A DNA stretch of 64,000 bases. It comes from Candidatus Altimarinota bacterium. GTDB lineage: Bacteria; Patescibacteriota; Gracilibacteria; BD1-5; UBA6164. Positions 1-8,530 of this stretch are shown here, in pieces. The notes beneath the pieces are model-generated. The model worked only from the letters and a program-made list of their open reading frames with translations, made no database searches and was not told the DNA's origin. Made by a program: the position numbers and the translations under genes. Each line of letters opens with the position of its first letter. The stretch's first letter is position 1. Where the stretch lies: the NCBI GenBank assembly GCA_028713225.1, contig JAQTOS010000002.1, positions 1-64,000 on the forward strand, given 5' to 3'.

Positions 1-81
1 AATAGTAGCAAGTATTGCTAGAATTGTAATCACTATGATTAATTCCACTAATGTGAAGGCTTTTATTTCTTGTTTTTTCAT
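1..81 (-). CDS. Type IV pilin-like protein, N-terminal fragment
   Basis: Only the first 27 codons lie in the window; the gene runs off the left edge. They encode a prepilin N-terminus: a short basic leader (MKKQEIKA), then FTLVELIIVITILAILAT, the class III signal cleaved and N-methylated by prepilin peptidase. This start is nearly identical to those of the two large pilins at 35806 and 58613, so it is probably a third member of that family. Which C-terminal module it carries cannot be seen. Confidence 0.8.
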   Translation of the reverse strand, partial: MKKQEIKAFTLVELIIVITILAILATI

Positions 82-160
82 AACAGAAAAAATTAGTTAT
101 TAAAATATATGTGATTTTAATATATTTAAAAAAATAATCAAACAAATAATAAAAAAAAGA

Positions 161-180
161 GTCGGACCGATTGGTCCGAC
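161..180 (-). terminator. Terminator hairpin of the 182-487 lipoprotein gene
   Basis: Perfect 8-bp GC-rich stem (gtcggacc/ggtccgac) with a GATT loop. It lies directly after the stop codon of the minus-strand gene and is followed on that strand by a T-run. It is more GC-rich than most hairpins of the resident genes. Confidence 0.85.
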
Positions 181-181
181 T

Positions 182-487
182 TTATTGTTTGTTGTCGTAT
201 GGAGTAACCCAGATGACTGCACCTTTTTGAAGAGGTGTTGTGGCAACGAAAAACGATTTTTGTGTAAATTTTACAACTTTGCCTTTGAACTCACCATTTT
301 CGATAATTTCGGCTGTACCGATATTTTTGCCATCTTTGATTTCAGCAGTTAATACTACCGCTGCATATCGAGGACCTTCTTTATCAGCTTTCCAATCTCC
401 AACAGAGTTGAAGTTTGTAATTTTTCCGGCACATCCGCCGAACATTAGCATCATAGCAGCTAGTGCTGCAAGAGCAATCTTTTTCAT
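182..487 (-). CDS. Small lipoprotein, probably acquired standard-code gene
   Basis: 101 residues. The N-terminus is a lipoprotein signal peptide (MKKIALAALAAMMLMFGGCAG) with the lipobox ending at Cys19, so the product should be acylated and exported. The mature part is small and polar and I do not recognise the family. All roughly 11 glycines are GGN and none is TGA. A purine-rich ribosome site (agaaagtgag) precedes the ATG, a TTGACA/TATAAA promoter lies upstream and a terminator follows, making a self-contained unit between two resident genes. Acquisition from a standard-code organism is an inference. Confidence 0.75.
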   Translation of the reverse strand: MKKIALAALAAMMLMFGGCAGKITNFNSVGDWKADKEGPRYAAVVLTAEIKDGKNIGTAEIIENGEFKGKVVKFTQKSFFVATTPLQKGAVIWVTPYDNKQ

Positions 488-534
488 TTTTGTTTTCTCA
501 CTTTCTTGTGTATTTACTCTTTTGGAGTAATTTA

Positions 535-562
535 TTTATAATCAGGAATTTTATTTTGTCAA
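535..562 (-). promoter_or_regulatory. Promoter of the 182-487 lipoprotein gene
   Basis: On the minus strand TTGACA (557-562) and TATAAA (535-540) are separated by 16 bp, a near-consensus vegetative promoter about 50 bp upstream of the ATG. Confidence 0.6.
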
Positions 563-643
563 AGTTTTCTTTTCCAAAAAATAAATTTCACATAAACAAA
601 AAAATCATTATCCTAGGGTAAAATTAATTTTTAAGAGAAAACG

Positions 644-2824
644 ATGTTAAATCCTGCACAAGAAGAAGCTAAAAATACCGTTGAATGACCATTACTTATA
701 ATAGCTGGAGCTGGTAGTTGAAAGACTGCGACTTTGACTGCTAGAGTGGAATATATGATTAAGGAAAAACAGATTCCAATCTCTAATATACTTTGCGTTA
801 CCTTCACGAATAAGGCAGCAAAAGAAATGAAACATAGAATTGCTAGAACTATGGGGATAAGTTTTACTGGAAATCCTTATAAAGATAAATGAATGCCTTT
901 AATTGGGACTTTTCACTCGATTTGACTTATGTTTTTGAAGGAAAATATTGAAAGCCTTTGATATAAAAAAGACTTCGTTATTTATGATGAGTCTGATAAA
1001 ATCAGTATGATAAAAAATATTGCAAAAGAAGAGATGAATTTGGATGAAAAAATGTATCCAGCGAGACAAATTGCTTACAATATATCGGCCGCTAAAAATT
1101 CTCTTATCACTCCATCAGCTTATAGTTCTTATGTAGATTCAAAATTCAAAGAAATAGTTTGAGAAGTTTATAAAAGATATGAACACAAAATGCTGAAGAA
1201 TAATGCACTAGATTTTGATGATATTCTGATAAAAACTCTTTCTTTACTAAAAAATCCAGAGATTTTGAATGCCTATCAGGAAAAATATAAATATATAATG
1301 GTTGATGAGTATCAAGATACAAATGCTCCACAATATGAAATTGTTAGACTTTTGGCTGAAAAATACAGAAATTTGGCAGTTGTTTGAGATGATTGGCAAT
1401 CAATTTATTCTTGGAGATGAGCTGATATGAGAAATATTATAAATTTTAAAAAAGATTATCCAGAAGCCAAAGTTGTTAAACTTGAACAAAATTATAGGTC
1501 TACAAAAGTTATAATTGAAGCTGCTAATAAAATTATTAAAAATAATAAAACAGCTCTTGATAAGACTCTTTGGACAGATAATGCGAGTTGAGAAAAAATA
1601 GTATTTATAGAATCTCCAGATGATAGAATAGAGGCAAGTACTATCGCGAAAATTATCAAAGAAAAATGACATCCATATAAGAAAAATCTTATTTTATACC
1701 GTACAAATGGACAATCAAGAAATATAGAAGAAGCTTTGCTTAGGGAAGTAATTCCTTATAAAGTTATAGGATGACTGAAGTTTTATGAGAGAAAAGAAAT
1801 CAAGGATTTACTTGCATATTTGAGATTGATTCATAATCCAGATGATATAGTTGCGACAAAAAGAATCATAAATGTTCCTTCAAGAAAAATTTGAGATAAA
1901 ACTACAGAAGTTCTTGATATGTACAGAGAAAATTTTAACCTAAATTATGTTCAAATAATATCAAATGTGGCTGAAGTTGAAGAATTAAATAATGGAGCAA
2001 AAAGGTCTCTGGCTTGATTTTATGATATTTATTCATCACTTTTTGAAAGTTCAAAAACACTTGTAGTTTGAGAACTTATAGAAGCAATTGTTAGAAAAAT
2101 TGGCTATGAAGATTATTTAAAAGAAGAATATTCAAAAGAAGAAAAAGAAGGGAAGTTAGATAATATTGCCGAACTTATAAATTTGGCTTCAGCTTATAAT
2201 GGTATGGAAGCAAGAGAATCTTTATCAAATTTTCTTGATGATATAGCACTTATTACTGATATGGATAAGATAGATGAAGAAGAGGATTTTGTGACTCTTA
2301 TGACAATACATACTTCAAAATGATTAGAATCAGACAGAGTTTTTGTGATGTGACTTGAAGAAGGTTTATTTCCACATATGAGAAGTATAAATTCTCCTGC
2401 GGAACTTGAAGAAGAAAGAAGGCTTATGTATGTTGCGATGACTAGAGCGAGAGATGACCTTTATATTACAAGAGCTCGCGAGAGATTTACTTTTGGTAAT
2501 TATATATCAAATCCTATTTCTAGATTTATGGCTGAAATACCAGCTGAATTAATAGAAAATTATAAATTTGAAACAAAAAATAATTATTTTACTACTTCAT
2601 TAACTAGTGATTTTTGAAGTTCTGGAATAGATATTTCAAGTCCAAAATTGAAACCAAGAGCTGATAATGATGTAACTAGTTTTGCTTCATGAGATAGACT
2701 AGAACATCCAAAATTCTGAATTTGAGTTATAGTTAGCTTATCTTGAGAATTGGCTGAAATAGCTTTTTCTGGACATTGAATCAAAAAGATGAATGTAAAA
2801 ATAGCTCCAGTGAAGAAAATCTAA
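644..2824 (+). CDS. uvrD: UvrD/PcrA-family DNA helicase
   Basis: 726-residue superfamily 1A 3'-5' DNA helicase for excision repair, replication restart and removal of proteins from DNA. Visible motifs in order: Walker A GAGSGKT (22-28, with TGA as a Gly codon), [10 protein letters not shown] (motif Ia), DEYQDT Walker B (221-226), QSIYSWRGAD (motif III), QNYRST (motif IV), TIHTSKGLE (motif V), and YVAMTRARD (motif VI, near 600). The C-terminus ends in a basic domain with [12 protein letters not shown], typical of the PcrA/UvrD Tudor-like tail. Length and motif order are normal. It starts at the ATG after an AT-rich leader. Confidence 0.95.
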
Positions 2825-2839
2825 AAGAAATGCTTAAAA

Positions 2840-2975
2840 AAACTTTACATTTAGAAAAAATCTATATAATGCTATGGCAATTATTGATACTGGTGTCGAG
2901 TAAGAATTAGGTAGTTTACTTATTGGTATCGCATAAATCAAAGAAAAAAATTTTAATTTATTATTATATATAACT
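2840..2975 (+). promoter_or_regulatory. rplU promoter and candidate structured leader
   Basis: TTTACA and TATAAT boxes (about 2840-2869) are followed by a leader of roughly 100 nt before rplU. In the leader GATAC...AGTAAG can pair with CTTATT...GGTATC, giving a two-part stem with an internal loop. Ribosomal protein genes often carry autoregulatory leaders of this kind, but I cannot match it to a named L21 leader. It also contains a 9-codon ATG...TAA reading frame. Confidence 0.4.
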
Positions 2976-3287
2976 ATGTTAGCTGTTATAGAATTAGGTG
3001 GTAATCAATTTACTGTTCAAGTTGGTGATGTAATCGAAGTAAAACATCAAGATGTTTCTGTAGACTCTGTTATGACTCTTAAAGCATTACTTATTTCTGA
3101 TACTGAAGGTAAAAATGTACAAGTTGGTACTCCAGTTTTAGAAAATTCAAAAGTTGAATTAAAAGTTTTAGATCAATTTAAAGGTGAAAAAGTAAGAGTT
3201 TTTAAAATGAAATCTAAAAAAAGATATACTAGAAATAAAGGTTTTAGACCTGAAGTTACTGAATTAGAAATTTTAAGTATAGCTTAA
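2976..3287 (+). CDS. rplU: 50S ribosomal protein L21
   Basis: 103 residues, normal for bL21, a protein of the large subunit that contacts 23S rRNA. The family pattern is visible: MLAVIELGGNQFTVQVGD at the start, KVRVFKMKSKKRYTRNKGFRP in the basic second half, and a short C-terminal strand (VTELEILSI). All glycines are GGN with GGT favoured and no TGA, although neighbouring resident genes use TGA heavily, which fits codon selection in a highly expressed gene. The usual partner rpmA (L27) is not next to it. Confidence 0.95.
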   Translation: MLAVIELGGNQFTVQVGDVIEVKHQDVSVDSVMTLKALLISDTEGKNVQVGTPVLENSKVELKVLDQFKGEKVRVFKMKSKKRYTRNKGFRPEVTELEILSIA

Positions 3288-3293
3288 TTACAT

Positions 3294-3342
3294 AAAAAGG
3301 GAGTACGTGTTTTATTGAATAAATAAAAACTACTCTCTTTTT
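3294..3342 (+). terminator. Terminator after rplU
   Basis: Arms aaaaagggagta and tactctcttttt, with one mismatch and a long AT-rich loop, ending in T-rich sequence just after the rplU stop. Confidence 0.65.
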
Positions 3343-3432
3343 AGTTCAAAATTTGAAATTTGATATTAGTAGTTTTAAAGACTCTAATATAAAAATTTTT
3401 AAGTTTTGATTTTTAAATCTTAATTTAAAAAA

Positions 3433-4566
3433 GTGGTATCAAAAGTAAATTTAAAGGCTCGTATAGAAAGACATTCTAGAGTTTTAAAAAATAGCATTAG
3501 AGATATTCATCCATTCAGAGCATTTTATCATAGATTAAATTATAATATAGTTTTTATAATTATAGTTTTTCTTCTTCCTGTATATCCTATGTTTGCAAAT
3601 TTTTTTTACAATACAAACGTAGATTTTTATAGAACAAATATAGATGAGTCTTCAATCATCGATTCTTATAATATTAGTGATTCAACTAATAATTTATGAG
3701 ATTTAACTCTTACTGAAAATGCTTATTTGTCTCTAAACTCAATGAATACAGATCATTCAAGAGATGTTTCAGGAGTTTCACAAGTTATTAACTATGAAGT
3801 ACAATCTTGAGACTCTATTTGAAGTATAGCGGATGATTTTGGTATTGATATAGATAGTATAATTTGGGCTAATAATTTAAATTCAAATTCTGTAATTCAT
3901 CCTTGAGATAAATTAAAAATTCCACCAGTTTCTGGAATAATTCATAGAGTAGAAAAATGAGAAACACTTGATAGATTAGCTTCTTACTATGGAGTTTCAA
4001 AACAAGATATAATTACTCAAAATTCTCTATCAGGAGATAGTTTAGTTGTTTGGCAAAATCTTATAATTCCTGGTGCTGTTAAAAAAGAAATAAAAATAGA
4101 AAGTCCAGTTATTGCTAAAAATGATAAAAAAATAAGTAAAAATGATAGATTGGTAGCTAAATCTAATTCAAAAAATCCAAAATTAGTGTCATCTAAAACA
4201 ATTAGAAAAACATCAAATAAACTTTTGCTTGCACCATCTAGTGGATCAAATAAATTTGCAAGATGATATTGTACCCGGTTTGTTGCTCAGTATAAAAATG
4301 TAACTTGGAGAGGTAATGCTGGTGCGTGGTATAATAATGCTCGAGCTGCATGAGTTCCAGTTTGAAGAACTGCAGAAGTTTGATCTATAGTAGTATTTAA
4401 TGGGTCTTGATATAATTCTTATTATGGTCATGTTTGAATAGTTGCTTGAGATGATGGAGCTAATATTATAGTAAAAGATATGAACTATCGTGCATTTTGA
4501 GAAGTTACTACGAGAAAAGTTCCAAAATCAAGTAGAGCTATCAGATGATATATTTATGCAAATTAA
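3433..4566 (+). CDS. LysM-CHAP cell-wall hydrolase
   Basis: 377 residues, starting at GTG because no ATG lies upstream in frame. Order: basic N-terminus, one membrane segment (about residues 37-55), two LysM domains that bind peptidoglycan (VQSGDSIGSIADDFGIDIDS and VEKGETLDRLASYYGVSKQD), a basic linker, and a C-terminal CHAP amidase/endopeptidase domain. The CHAP domain shows the catalytic Cys in ARGYCTRFVAQ and His in YGHVGIV. It probably acts outside the membrane in wall remodelling or separation. Many glycines here are TGA. Confidence 0.88.
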
Positions 4567-4570
4567 AAAA

Positions 4571-4599
4571 AATCCTTTTTACATTATGTAAAAAGGATT
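4571..4599 (+). terminator. Terminator after the LysM-CHAP gene
   Basis: Fourteen-base arms (aatcctttttacat/atgtaaaaaggatt), followed by TTT, 5 bp after the stop codon. Confidence 0.85.
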
Positions 4600-4666
4600 T
4601 TTAAATTGTTTTTTTTGATAAATTTAATAAAATAGATTTTATTATAGTTAATAATTCATATTTTAG

Positions 4667-5647
4667 ATGATTTACTTATTCACTTGAAATAGTTCATACT
4701 TAATAGAAAAAAAAGTACAATCTTGGAAGAAAGCTTTTATAGATAAGTTTTGAGATTTTAATTTATTACATATTAGAGATTTATCCCAGATTAGTCAGGA
4801 TTTTTTGCGAGAAAATTTGTTATCAAGTCCATTTTTGGGAGATAAAAAAGTGATAATAATAGAAGATTTTTTCAAAAAAGCAAAGGCAAAAAAAGATGAT
4901 GAGGAAGATAATAATGATGATACTAATACTAGTAATTTAAATGATTTTTTATTAAATATTTTTCCTCGCATCCCTGAAAATAATATAGTAGTTTTGACTT
5001 CAACTAATATTTTAAAAGCTTCAAAAATATATAAATTTATCAAAGAGCACGGGAAAATAGAAGAATTTGATATAAAAGATGATATTGATTTGAAAGATAA
5101 TTTACAAAAAATATATCCAAATTCTATTGATTCTAGAGCACTTGATTTGATTATTTCATACAAAGCTGGAGATATTTATAAAATAGTAAATGAAATAGAT
5201 AAACTACATATTACAAATGATTTTATAGACTCAAAAATTATAGAAAATTTTGTTATTCCAGAGCTAGAACAAAATATTTTTCCACTTCTTGATGATTTCT
5301 TAAATCTGAAGAAAAATCAATTTTTTTCAAAACTAGATACAATATTACAAAGAAATTCATATTTTCAATTTTACTGGAGTTTTCTTTCTAATCTTAGATT
5401 TTATGTATATGTTTACAAGCTTAAATCTGACTCTTATACTTCAAGAAAAATAGTAGAAGATTTATGACTAGGTAATAGATGATTTTTAGTTGATAAAAAT
5501 TACGCAGTATCTGCTGAAAAATTATTTAAAGTTTTTGAAGATATTGTTGAGCTTGATTTACAAATGAAATCTTGAGATTTTGTAGGTTCAGCTGAAGAAG
5601 ATTTTAAATTTGAACTTGAAAAAGTTTTACTGAATTATTTTGCTTAA
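4667..5647 (+). CDS. holA: DNA polymerase III delta subunit
   Basis: 326 residues. HolA opens and loads the sliding clamp as part of the clamp-loader complex. The N-terminus MIYLFTGNSSYLIEKKVQ has the family pattern (F-x-G-x(n)-Y-L-I), with the strand KKVIIIEDFFKK and the segment NNIVVLTSTNILKASKIYKF typical of the non-ATP-binding RecA-like fold, and a helical C-terminal collar (NSYFQFYWSFLSNLRFYV). An unusual acidic stretch (DDEEDNNDDTNTS) near residue 75 is an insertion. Start at the first ATG; TGA supplies several glycines, including TGN near the start. Confidence 0.85.
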
Positions 5648-5673
5648 GAGAGGATTTATATCTTCTCTTTTTT
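5645..5673 (+). terminator. Terminator after holA
   Basis: Arms aagaga(gga) and (tatc)ttctctt followed by a T-run, overlapping the holA stop codon. It marks the left limit of the standard-code segment that follows. Confidence 0.65.
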
Positions 5674-5677
5674 GTAT

Positions 5678-5709
5678 TTGACAATACTTACAAAATCATT
5701 ATATATAAT
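5678..5709 (+). promoter_or_regulatory. Promoter of the 5789 gene
   Basis: TTGACA at 5678-5683 and an ATATATAAT box at 5701-5709. The spacing is about 18 bp if TATATA (5702-5707) is the -10 element. Confidence 0.55.
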
Positions 5710-5788
5710 TATAAGCATATTATTAGTAGGTGGGGAAAATTGTTTCTTTGCTGAAAGAGTATGCGAAAATCCATATAAAGGATTCGTC

Positions 5789-7147
5789 ATGAATCTGTTA
5801 ACAAGAGCTATTAAAAGAATGTTTGGTGGAAAAAATACCCCTATTTACATCAATTCTGATGATAAATGGGAAATTTACCCAAACAAGTATATGCTTGATA
5901 ATGGTGAAACGCAAGTTTCTCATATTGCATTGACGGATAAATATCCTGATGCTGAAATTTTAGTTGATTATTTCAACTTGGACCCCAAAAAAGTTGTTTT
6001 CTTCGTGAGAACTAACAAGGTTTATATTCCATACTCAAATCCTATCGCTATTTTGAATGATATGGATGAATCTGCTGGTGCAATATTTATCGACCCCCAA
6101 AATGGTATGTCGTTTGAAACCTATCTTTATAATGTTTCTTTACCAGTTGATGTATATTCCTATGGTAGAGATATGTCAGATACAGAGTTTTTTGGAAGAA
6201 GAACTTTGGGGAATAGAAGATGTGAATTAAACTCAATTTTCCATTCTCTTCCGACAGAAATTTCTCTTTTGCAATCTATGTTTGGGAATGGAACACGAGA
6301 AATTGCTCCCAAACTTTTGAAGTATCTTTCAAAACTGGAAGTTACTGGGAAAAATTCACCAATTTTTTACTCTCTTGTATTTGCGGATAAAGCTTTCCGT
6401 GAAAATTTGAAAGCATTTGAGGGAAAATATCGAGACCTGAAACAAAAAGCTACTTCAAGTGAGAGAGTTTTTCATCCTTTACCATTTGAATTTAGTGGTT
6501 CTAAGGGGGGATGGGAAAAATGTTTAAAATATGCAAATGAAGGTATTGTTGAGGATGTTCTTGATGAAAAAAAGCTTTTTGATTCAATTGCTGAAATTTT
6601 CCCTGAATTTGCAAAGATTTGGGAAATAGAGAAAAGACGAGCTGAATTTATTTCAGCAAATGCTTTACAAAATTGGTTTTCAGAAACATTTCCATATATT
6701 CGCTATAATGAGGATTCTATTTCCTCTCGTAGAGAAGGGAAAACTGTTACCAATGCATTTCGTTATTTGCTTTATGCACTAGATGAGCTCTATGACGGAT
6801 TTTTACCGGCTGTGGAAAAAGGTGAATTTGATTTTTCACAAAAACCTTATCCTGGTTGTCAATTTGGAACAAGTCGAGCGAAACCAAATGACATTTCTCG
6901 ATTTTTCGAGATTACTCATATCTTGGATGGTCTTAATGATGAAGCTAAAATTTCATTTGTTAATATGTCATCTGAAAAAGCTATTCGAGATCAGATTGAT
7001 ACAAAGGCAAATATTATAATCATGAAATTGCCGGTAATCTATACTGAAAACCTGCAAATCAAGTGTGAACTTGAAAAAAAAGCTGAAGAGTCTTTTTATA
7101 AGGGATTAAAAACCCTTGAAATTGAAGCTAAAGTATACTGTTTTTGA
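5789..7147 (+). CDS. Unknown 452-residue protein, standard-code gene ending in TGA
   Basis: I do not recognise the family; the protein looks soluble, with no signal peptide or membrane segment. The start ATG at 5789 follows AAAGGATT at ribosome-site distance, so an upstream in-frame extension to 5672 is probably not translated. All of its roughly 28 glycines are GGN. The gene ends in TGA (7145-7147), and a strong terminator begins 10 bp later. Under the local code this TGA would be Gly and add 14 residues encoded by the terminator stem before TAA. TGA as a stop and the use of CGA/CGT for Arg indicate an origin in a standard-code genome. Confidence 0.75.
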   Translation: MNLLTRAIKRMFGGKNTPIYINSDDKWEIYPNKYMLDNGETQVSHIALTDKYPDAEILVDYFNLDPKKVVFFVRTNKVYIPYSNPIAILNDMDESAGAIFIDPQNGMSFETYLYNVSLPVDVYSYGRDMSDTEFFGRRTLGNRRCELNSIFHSLPTEISLLQSMFGNGTREIAPKLLKYLSKLEVTGKNSPIFYSLVFADKAFRENLKAFEGKYRDLKQKATSSERVFHPLPFEFSGSKGGWEKCLKYANEGIVEDVLDEKKLFDSIAEIFPEFAKIWEIEKRRAEFISANALQNWFSETFPYIRYNEDSISSRREGKTVTNAFRYLLYALDELYDGFLPAVEKGEFDFSQKPYPGCQFGTSRAKPNDISRFFEITHILDGLNDEAKISFVNMSSEKAIRDQIDTKANIIIMKLPVIYTENLQIKCELEKKAEESFYKGLKTLEIEAKVYCF

Positions 7148-7156
7148 AAAACATTT

Positions 7157-7183
7157 TCCGACCTATTTTGGTCGGATTTTTTT
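7157..7183 (+). terminator. Terminator of the 5789 gene
   Basis: Stem tccgacc/ggtcgga with a six-base loop, then seven T. It sits immediately after the TGA stop. Confidence 0.9.
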
Positions 7184-7189
7184 GTATAA

Positions 7190-7217
7190 AAAAGCCCACT
7201 CTTTTTGAGAGTGGGGG
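7190..7217 (-). terminator. Terminator of the 7308-7886 gene
   Basis: Perfect stem cccactct/agagtggg (7195-7202 and 7208-7215). On the minus strand it is followed by CTTTTTT, as expected for a gene transcribed leftwards. Confidence 0.85.
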
Positions 7218-7307
7218 ATGAGATAATTTAAAATTATCTTGTAAATTTAATCAGGCAGATAATATAAGCTAATCTTATTTATCACCTAAAAACATTTTTA
7301 TCGCTTT

Positions 7308-7886
7308 TTACGCAGATGCCGATTGATCTTGTTCGGATGCTGCGATGATTTTGTTTACCGGATTGAATTCGTTTGCACAAATAATCATTTCAGTTGCCAG
7401 TTCTGCGCTAGGTTCCGCAAAAGTGATTGGCATACCAGATGAATTTGTCATGAAAAGCATTAAGCCATCACTGTGGATTTTAGCTTCGGCTGAAGATTCA
7501 TTACTTGCAACAGTCATTGAAATCGCGTAATCACCATTTTGAAGCAATGAAGTTTGCGTCAATTTTTTTTGCAAACTAATATTTTCATCAATGTTATTCA
7601 TTGTATGCAACATAGTGAATTCACCGTTTTGCTTGTTCTTGAGCACGAGTGCTAGTACATTTGTATCGTGATCAGGGTTGAAAGCGATGTGTTTGTATTT
7701 TGAACTTTGTAAAACAACGTCATTGTTTTCTTCATCTCCGGTGATTTTCCCAATCAGGTCATATTTATTTTCATCGACGAAATCAAGAGCTGAAACGGAT
7801 TGTTTGTTGATTGTATCAAATTGTGAGCCTTCAATAGAGGCAGCAAGAAGTGTAGCAACAGAAATACTTAACAGTGTTCTTTTCAT
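7308..7886 (-). CDS. Exported protein of unknown function, probably acquired
   Basis: 192 residues with a Sec signal peptide (MKRTLLSISVATLLAAS, likely cleavage near residue 20). The mature part is acidic with no cysteine motif apart from one Cys near the end, and I do not recognise a family. All seven glycines are GGN and the stop is TAA. An AGGTGAAAG ribosome site precedes the ATG. It converges on the 5789 gene, each with its own terminator, so the two form one block of standard-code-like DNA of about 2.3 kb. Confidence 0.7.
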   Translation of the reverse strand: MKRTLLSISVATLLAASIEGSQFDTINKQSVSALDFVDENKYDLIGKITGDEENNDVVLQSSKYKHIAFNPDHDTNVLALVLKNKQNGEFTMLHTMNNIDENISLQKKLTQTSLLQNGDYAISMTVASNESSAEAKIHSDGLMLFMTNSSGMPITFAEPSAELATEMIICANEFNPVNKIIAASEQDQSASA

Positions 7887-8286
7887 TTTTTTTCTTTCAC
7901 CTGATTTTTCAGGATTTTCTTTTTTTTAATTTTTGCCACTTTTAATAAGATTTAAAGTATTTAGTTCATATTCGAACTTTTGGTTTAAATACTAGACTTC
8001 TTATAAAAATGTTGGAGGAATATATGTATAATTAAAAAATAGTCAAAACTTTTTTATATAAAAAATAGGAAAAATTAAGAAAATAATTTTTCCTACGATT
8101 GACTTATTAGTATATTACCTTATAAATATATCTTATTTTTTGTGAAATATTTGACTTTTAAAAACTAAAAAGTAAAATAAGTATAACTTTTCTTACTTGT
8201 AGGAAAACGTTAAGCCTTAAATTTATGGGATTTATATAGCAGTATTTAAGTCCCATAAATAAATATTTAATAAAAATAATAAAAAT
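7887..8286. other. Gene-free AT-rich stretch with two hairpins
   Basis: About 400 bp without a supported gene. It holds the upstream region of the 7308-7886 gene, a perfect 11-bp hairpin at 8067-8094 (aggaaaaatta/taatttttcct), and a looser inverted repeat tttatggga/tcccataaa near 8222-8259. The right border of the acquired segment must lie here, but I see no target duplication. Confidence 0.5.
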
Positions 8287-8508
8287 ATGCAAGAGAAAAA
8301 ATGCACTATGAAGCTTCATGGGACAACTACAGTTTGACCTAAGTGACAAGTCGTTATTCCTAAAGAAGTTAGAGATCTTTTAAATATAAATCCAGGTGAT
8401 AGTATAACTATTGTAACAAAAGATAATAAAGCTGTTGCTATGATTAAAAATGAAGATTTAAAAGAACTTTTTGAATATATAAAAAGTGAGGGAATAGAAT
8501 TAGAATAA
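8287..8508 (+). CDS. AbrB/SpoVT-type DNA-binding protein
   Basis: 73 residues. The swapped-hairpin AbrB fold is visible as TTTVGPKGQVVIPKEVRDLLNI followed by NPGDSITIVTKD; these proteins dimerise and bind AT-rich promoters or act as antitoxins. A short C-terminal helix (LKELFEYIKSEGIELE) follows. No toxin gene is adjacent; 22 bp downstream begins the RND efflux pair, so it may regulate that operon (inference). An internal ATG at 8311 is an alternative start that keeps the whole domain. Confidence 0.85.
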
Positions 8509-8530
8509 TTTAATAATTAAATATAAAAAC

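Noticed and set aside
5672-5788. In-frame N-terminal extension of the 452-residue protein from an earlier start codon
   Set aside because: It overlaps the promoter boxes; the ATG at 5789 has a ribosome site and a better N-terminus.
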